NCBI GenBank assembly: GCA_007922195.1
Contig: ML681971.1
Span: 3,112,700 to 3,176,699 of the forward strand
Direction of reading: 5' to 3'
Length of the DNA stretch: 64,000 nucleotides
DNA from: Podocnemis expansa
Taxonomy: Eukaryota > Chordata > Testudines > Podocnemididae
The notes below the pieces were generated by a model that searched no databases, was not told the DNA's origin, and saw nothing but the letters and a program-made list of their open reading frames with translations. This document shows positions 57,671 to 64,000 of this stretch, in pieces; position 1 is the first letter of the stretch; each line of letters begins with the position of its first letter. Made by a program: the position numbers and the translations under genes.

Positions 57671-58007
57671 GCTCACTTGTAAAATTCCCCTGTACTTTGT
57701 TTCCAAATGCATCTGAGCATACAGGATCATAGCTCACACAAACACTCCTTGCAAGAAGCTTTTCCAATGGGAAGGAAGGAAGGCTAGTAGACATGTTGAA
57801 GAAACCTAAAACTTGTCATAATCAAGAGAAAGCAGACATAAAGATGCTTCTGCATGCTGTAAATGCCATTGTGGTTTTGGGGTCTCTTGGTGTCAAAGAA
57901 ACTGTATTAATTCAGTCACTTGAAACAGATGCTTTGATTCCTGTTGTTCCTTACTTTCCAAAACTGGAATGTGCAGATATGTGGGACTGAAACAGGCACC
58001 ATTACCA

Positions 58008-58990
58008 GTGTGACCCAGGCCTCCTGGGGCAACCTCCTGAATGTGCAGTAATTAGGGCAGGCTGCAAAACCAGGAGTCAAACTCCCAAATACCGATGAGT
58101 GGTACTTAAACCAGTGTCCCAATCAGTCAGATAACTGGCCTCTAATACCCCAGATCGGTTACCAAGAAGCATAGCAAAATAGAAGCAGCCCCCCTTATTG
58201 CACATCAGCTCCTCTGGTTCCTGACTAGCCACTGAATCTCTTTAAAAAAGTAGGTTTTCCTCATTCCAAAGGTCCAAGCCACATTACCCAGAACAGTACA
58301 AGCTTAGATCTTACCCAAAATATCATGCTGCCAGCCAGTCCTTTAGTAACTATAACTGAAGGTTTAATATAAAAAGAAAAGAAACTAAATGAGAGATGTT
58401 AAAGGATCAAAGTGAATCACATACATACAAGTGATTTAGAGTTCATAGAAAGCGAGTCCTTGAAGAAATCAGAGTTTACAGGTTAGTCTATTTCCTCTGG
58501 TAGACACCCAGCGCCTGGGTGAGTCTCATTCCTTTGTCCAGTTGCAAAGAAATAGTTCCACAGATAGCTGTTGCTTGTAGACTAAAGACAAAATAGAGAT
58601 GGGGCCACTGCCTTTTATTACCTCTGGCTTTCCCCATGCTGTGTGGAGTTTTTTTTTTTTTTTTGCAAATCAAAATGTAGTTGAGTCACATGGATAAGTC
58701 CTAGTGGCTCAACAGGTTTCTCCTTGAGCTCACTGTACCTGGGAGCTTCCTTCATGGGCCATTAAGGAGACAATGATTTGTAGACATCCAGTCTGGGAGT
58801 GCCCTGGAATTAGAGCTATCAGATACCAAAGCATGGAAAGGAGGATAGGGAAGTATGAAAAGGAGGGCATTGGAGGACACATGGAGAAAGCGTAGTATTA
58901 ACGTAATATTCTTCTGGTTTTAGGGGGCCCTGGAAGGGTTCCCCCTAAAAATAGTGTGTTCCAGGGCATTCCAGCATGTTTTAACCCCTG
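58008..58990 (+). repeat. TGTGACCC-type interspersed repeat, copy 2
   Basis: Starts TGTGACCCAGGCCTCC and shares the ordered blocks listed for 1782-2800, without the two hAT insertions. CAGTCCTTTAGTAACTA at about 58341-58357 is the unoccupied hAT site. The 3' limit is uncertain. It sits inside the relic of 56.7-60 kb. Confidence 0.6.
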
Positions 58991-59975
58991 TAAGTAAAAA
59001 GCTAGACAAAAATCATGTATTTTTAAAATGTCTGCCGGACAGGGGACATGAAGTTATAAAGGATGATGTCCTCTTTTTGCCTGACTTCCGGTAACTACAC
59101 CTGGAATCCAATAACTTGAAACAAATAGATCGAACCTATTCCTAACTTCTAATACAGATATGACACCTACATATAAACCATAGAATCATTCCTAGCAGAT
59201 TACAACTTTTCTATTGGTACCAAACATGGCATATCACATATGGATTATTGCAAATACGAAATTTTAGTATGAAAGATAACCATAGCACTTCCCTAAACCT
59301 AGAAAGCATCGCAGCCAGCACCGCTGAGAATATTGCTTTCTACCTGTTCATGTAATTTGTGATGCATTAGACTTCTGCAACATTCTTTCTGCTGTACATG
59401 TTTTAATAGGATGTGAACCTGCATCATCCCTATTTGGTATTGGTAAAAATCTGTTTAATATTGTTGAAACAAAGAATGCTTACTACTTCAGAGAGCTTGC
59501 CAAACTGAGGGAGAGTGACAGGTAAGCAGCAGTTCCGACAAAAGGGAAGTTGGTAGCGCTGGTGTATGACCAGGATATAAAAGAACAAGAGACCCAAAGA
59601 GAACTGAATTGCTTGCACCTGAATCATGCCATCAAAAAGGACAATTTACTTGCCAGACTCTCACTATATGGGGACAGTTTTGAAGACCATGTCAAAAGAG
59701 CATCTTGGCAAAGATCTGGATGTCTTTGCACATGAGTAAACCTGATATTGTATCACCATTGCCCCATGAAAAGAAAAATCCTGTATTCTTCAAAGGCCCA
59801 GTTGCATCTGAGTTTTTACAAGACTTTATCTGTATATGAGCCCATAGGGGTTGCTTCACAATTAACTGTGTGCAGCCAGAACAATCTTGTCTTGGTACGT
59901 AAACAGCTATGTGCAGGGACTGAAAACAGCATTCTTGACAGAGGTCAGGTTGATGATAATGATTAGAAATGTCAC

Positions 59976-61280
59976 CAGCACTATTACATGTCAGTGATAC
60001 CTGTAGGAATGTACTAGTAGATTTGTTTTACTCTTGCGATTGTGGTTTTGATGGTTTGAGGTCCCAAAGAAATCCAATATTATATCAAGAAATGGTATGT
60101 AAAATTATTAAACTAACAAATAAAGACAGATGATTCAGAGTTGTCATTTGACCGTTGATGGTGTCATTGTTTACCCTTTTGTCCTATAGTAATGGCACCG
60201 CTTGACAGCTCCACATCATACCTCATCTTCAAGTAGATCTAGTAAACTTTCAAATAATATATGATATGTATGTGTGTAGAGAGGTATATTAAGTCAACCA
60301 AGTTGGTGGGGCCTGCTTTTCACCTTAGAGGGTCTGACTGAACTGCTTTGCTGTGTCATTTTGTACTCACGCCTTTCAGCTGGTCGCCTTTTGTGCAAAT
60401 AAATATTCACATAAATGAATAACATCTTGTAGAGACAAACCTGTTTTAGTTTTAGTAAAGGCATCAAATTTTCAAATAAACACTATTAAATTGAGCTGTG
60501 AATAAGGCTGGAAATGTTTAATGTACCATCAGGTCCTACCACACTCATATTTTATATGCCACTAATTTACAATTTAAAAACATACAACTTTAGATTGTTT
60601 ATTATAACAGTGGGCTTACTGGTTTGAAGAACTACAGAGTGGAATTATGCAGAACATTAATTCTTCCCCTACAGCTTGAATTTCAAATTTTAAATGAGAT
60701 CGGGGCAGGGGGAAACAAGTTCTTGGAGTTTTTATCCCCCCCTTGTTTTTTGGGAAAGGGATTGATTCTGTATGACAATAAAAGGAAAGCTCATTTGGGC
60801 AGGGGGGTGTGCAATCAGCCCTGAGAGGAACTCACTCTTCTGCACACCCTAGCTCTGGGAGGAGCTTGCTGTTCCTTCCCTGGCAGCCTGTTGCCCATTG
60901 CTGCAGTTTGGGGCTGGAGAAGTCACAGCCTTCTGCCTGCTCCCACTTGGGCATGCCCCTGTTCTGCTCCAAATATAGGCAAGAGAGTCATTAAGTTCTG
61001 AAAAGTTACTAAAAGAACCATAATAATGCAAAGCTTTCATTAGACAACACATCTTTATTCCTGTCATTGTACTGATTCAGGGACATCCGTTCCTGATCTC
61101 TGAAAATCTAAAAATGAAGGGATGGATTGTGCTGGTACAATTGTGAAATACAGAATTTCATCTAGCAGAGCACAATAAGCAAACAGTGAAGAGCTGCAGT
61201 TGCACCATTGCTAAACACTGGTTTCCATTGGAGATCACGGAATATCAATGTTTAAATATTAACAAATATGTTTCTTAATA
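59976..61280. other. Interval without a recognised gene
   Basis: Mostly AT-rich; nothing recognised. Confidence 0.4.
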
Positions 61281-61465
61281 CAGTGGTTTTCAAACGACGG
61301 ATTGGGGCCCAGTACTGGATTGGAGACCCTTAGCACTGTTGCAGTACCGCCTGCTGCTGCTGCCAAAAGACTAGAATGCATTGCTCAGACATGTAATTGT
61401 TGGGTCATGGACATAAATGACTTTTTCAGCTGGGTCCTGAGGGGAAGAAAGTTTGAAAACCAGTG
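61281..61465. mobile_element. hAT-type element, 185 bp
   Basis: Ends CAGTGGTTTTCAAAC and GTTTGAAAACCAGTG, a perfect 15-bp inverted repeat. Flanks TCTTAATA (61273-61280) and TCTTAACA (61466-61473), 7 of 8 equal. Confidence 0.9.
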
Positions 61466-61897
61466 TCTTAACAGCTGCAAGACAATGAAGACGTTAAATT
61501 GGAGCCTGTGGAATAGACTGTTTCAAGTGTAATAGTCTACATGTGAAACTTCGTAAGTGTTTTGCAATTAAAATAGTTCTTTGCGTGGTAATGACATTAG
61601 GACAGATAGGGAGGGAAAGTTGGGCTGCCAAGGCTGCTTTGAAGTTTAATTGTCTGTTTGGTAATGAAACACACAATCTTCCATTACAAATCTTATTTTA
61701 TATGGTAATTGGCTCATTTGCTCTCTGGTTATCAGTTTAACTTCTGGACCACAAACATCTGCACTTATGTTGTGTTTAGTCAGTGTGAATGCTGAACAAT
61801 GAAGTAGTTAAACTGTAAAAACACATTTTAAAGGTATTATTTTTTAATTCATTGACAATAACTGAAAATGAAATGAACACTTAAACATTTGTATAAG

Positions 61898-62032
61898 TTC
61901 CAAAGGGGTAGCAATGTTATTCTAGTTCAGAAAAACAAACAAGTTGTCTGTGGCACTTTTAAAGACTAGCAAACAAAAGCTCATGAGATAAATGAATTTC
62001 TTAGTCTTTAAAAGTGCCACATGACTCCTTGA
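61898..62032 (+). repeat. Palindromic reptile repeat
   Basis: TTCCAAAGGGGTAGCAATGTTATTCTAGTTC head; GTCTGTGGCACTTTTAAAGACTAGC pairs with TTAGTCTTTAAAAGTGCCACATGACTCC. Confidence 0.75.
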
Positions 62033-62997
62033 ACAAGGCAAACATTCCAACTCTGGTCACTTAAACCAAGATTATATGAGTAGGTAATAGTAATGCAGTG
62101 TGACATTATTTTTATCCCCCCCCCAAGACTTAGTGTACATTTTCCCCATTTGTGTGTACTGCCCTGGCTTAGACAGATTACAGTGCTCCTAGAGCCACTG
62201 AGTCAGTGGATGAAATTATGCATAACTATTTCAAACTGTGGGGTGTGTGTTCTGTGTGGTAGGTGTAATTGGTACAGTAATCCCAGCACTGTTTATTTCA
62301 CATATATTCTGTCATGAAAATGTTGGGCCAACAATTCAGTTTTCTGTTCCCCACCTCTGCGCACATCTTTCAATTGCTGACTTTCATTCCCAAGCCTTTC
62401 TTTTGCTCTATTTCCTTCCTTTGTTAAGTGACTTTGAATCTTTCCTGCCTCTTTAATGATGATGTATATGTATTTTCCCCAGAAGTTTGTAGTAATGTTA
62501 TGCCCATGACATGCAGTCTTCACTTGCAACACCATGACATCCACAGTTTGCTGTTGGGGAACAGATGATGGTCCTTGCTCACACTTCCTTTGAAATAGGA
62601 AGATCAACTTCTGTGATGCTTCCAGCCCCTGGCCCCTGAATTAGCAGAATGTCTGAATTTATTTGCTCATTAACTAGGATCATATAGATGGGCAAAAGTG
62701 CTATAGAGATTTAGGTCTTATAGTCACTACTGGAATTTTGTGCCTATTAGAAAACTACTGTACTGTTCAGTGCAATTGATAGTCTTTGCTCAAATAAGGC
62801 GTGGAGCTAAGACAGCGGGTAGGATATTACAGGAAGTCTTATGGGGTGTATTATAATCTTGCCTGATCATTAGCTGCAAATGTTAATAGCACTTAATCTT
62901 TGTTACAATGTTGCTTGCCACTGGAGAGCTGGGACTAGCCAGCCTAGATCATAGAATGAGCCATACCTGGGAGAGATCAGAGCAATTACTCTGTAAC
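62033..62997. other. Interval without a recognised gene
   Basis: C-run at about 62117-62125; nothing else recognised. Confidence 0.4.
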
Positions 62998-64000
62998 AGG
63001 CATGGCCAAACTGTGGCTCAGGAGCCGCATGCAGCTCTTGAATGAAAAAGTGTGGCTTGCGGAAGAACGTCAGCAAATCAATTTCTGCTGCCCTGAGCCC
63101 TCCTCCTTGTCCTGCCCCAGTGTTGGCTCCTGGCCACCTAGGGAGGGAGCAGAAGCAGTGCTGCCACACAGTGGGGACCCAGGGAGCACCAGCAGCTCTT
63201 CCTTTCTCTGCACCCAAACAGCTGGCTTCCTCTGGAAGTGGCCGGTGGCCCTGCCCTCATTGGCTAAAGGAGAGGTTTGCCCTGGCCCACCAGCACCTTG
63301 CCCCATCACTGTAACTTTGAAGGGGCTCCAGGTATCCAGGCTCCTATGGTGTCGCAGAGGGAGCCTCCCCCCATGCCTTCTGTGGGGAGAGGCAACTCAT
63401 CCTGGAGCTGCCCACGCAGGGACCAGAGAGAGGTGAGAGCTGCCACATGGCAGAGGTTCTGTTCAGCTAGCAGGGGAATGGAGCACTGCTGTCAGTGTCA
63501 GTGGCTGCAGCAGTGAGCGATTGAGCACGCTCTCCAGTTCTTCCCCTGCCACCACCCCATACTGCTCTTCTTTGATCAGGTCATCATCTTAGGGGCATCG
63601 CTGGCTACAAGGGTGACTGGTCACTTCCACATGTACAAGGGGGAGGAGGAAGCAGGGGCATATTCCCCTGGGGATAGACTCCTCCTGGCAGGAATGGCCA
63701 GCTCCATGCACATGGGGTTGGGGAAAAGCTCCTGCTAGAGGGAAGTGACAGCACCTTGGGCCAGGGCTGCAAGGGGGGGGGGGAGCCAACTCCTCTGGCA
63801 GGGTGTTACACAAGCGCCCCTCAAAAAGTGACTTCGTGGGGGCTGAGTAGTGGTAGGGAGAACTGTGAAGGGCTGGAGTGGGGACTGGGTAGAGGACGGA
63901 GGGATAGAGTAGGTTGGGAGGCTGGAGTGGGGGCTATGGACAGAGGTGGTTTTCATGGTAACCTTTAATAATTAGTAGAATCTGACATTAGTAGGATCAA
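62998..64000. other. GC-rich interval opening with a hAT-like end
   Basis: CAGGCATGGCCAAACTGTGGCTCAGGAGCCGCATGCAGCTCTTG (62998-63041) is the 5' head pattern of the hAT family also at 37186 and 55060. The other terminus is not found in the window. The remainder is GC-rich with overlapping compositional open frames on both strands and a G12 run near 63772. Confidence 0.4.

Larger units (their letters stand above)
56700..59975 (+). pseudogene. Relic of an unnamed animal protein family with Cys-rich (CXC-like) tail
   Basis: Several + frame fragments read in one order. 56744-57052 and 57054-57380 are an N-terminal part without a motif I can name. 57793-57990 contains EKADIKMLLHAVNAIV...VLIQSLETDALI, which resembles the EEADTRxxLHA...SPDTDVLV pattern of a large unnamed family known to me from fish and invertebrate predictions. 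59397-59516 contains LIGCEPASSLFGIGKNLFN, like that family's GCDTTSxxxGIGK, with RELAKLRESDR. 59550-59720 continues with ALVYDQDIKEQETQRELN and HVKRASWQ. 59845-59966 has CSQNNLV...CAGTEN...DRGQVDDND, where the family has a cysteine-rich, Tesmin-like CXC tail; several cysteines are lost here. The relic is broken by frameshifts, a palindromic repeat (57566-57665) and the TGTGACCC repeat (58008-58990). Whether it derives from a host gene, a retrocopy or a transposon is open. Family likeness is from memory. Confidence 0.6.

Noticed and set aside
1..64000. tRNA genes, rRNA, CRISPR arrays, bacterial-type operons
   Set aside because: No cloverleaf with matching anticodon arm, no spaced direct repeats and no dense gene order were seen; the window is vertebrate repeat-rich DNA.

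Overview
The window looks like an intergenic or intronic stretch of a sauropsid nuclear genome, most likely a turtle. This is inferred from the repeat mix: a CR1 LINE with the ATTCTATG 3' tail, several DIRS-type tyrosine-recombinase retrotransposons, many short hAT-type elements with 8-bp target duplications, MITEs resembling the archosaur Chompy group with TTA/TAA duplications, and MIR-type SINEs. I could not recognise a single intact host exon, tRNA, rRNA or CRISPR array. Almost everything that can be named is mobile DNA, and the rest is AT-rich single-copy-looking sequence.

Layout. 1-3.6 kb: relic of a DIRS gag (and perhaps its RNase H), interrupted by a TGTGACCC-type repeat that itself carries two nested hAT elements. 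4.5-7.5 kb: a nearly full-length CR1 ORF2 with one stop and two frameshifts. 9-18.5 kb: short palindromic repeats, a 0.5-kb long inverted repeat, hAT elements and two Chompy-like MITEs. 21.7-27.5 kb: the best element of the window, a DIRS retrotransposon with inverted terminal repeats, an internal complementary region, a frameshifted gag, an RT/RNase H reading frame with all expected acidic residues and a tyrosine recombinase with R, HxxR and Y. 34.6-39.5 kb: a second, more decayed DIRS of another subfamily, pierced by two hAT insertions. 45.0-45.7 kb: a solo LTR. 47.2-52.5 kb: a third DIRS with clear termini and gag, but with about 3 kb of unidentified sequence where RT and recombinase should be. 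54.8-55.3 kb: an hAT nested in a MITE. 56.7-60.0 kb: a decayed coding sequence that I match by memory of motifs to an unnamed animal protein family (an ADTRxxLHA-like motif, a GCDTTS-like motif and a cysteine-rich tail), itself split by a palindromic repeat and a copy of the TGTGACCC repeat.

All four DIRS copies lie in the same orientation and belong to visibly different subfamilies, so they are independent insertions. Two pairs of repeats give natural before/after comparisons: the TGTGACCC repeat at 58 kb preserves the empty site of the hAT insertion found in the 2-kb copy. Most frameshifts in the young elements fall in homopolymer runs, and two places have a G-run abutting a C-run, so part of the apparent damage may be sequencing or assembly error.
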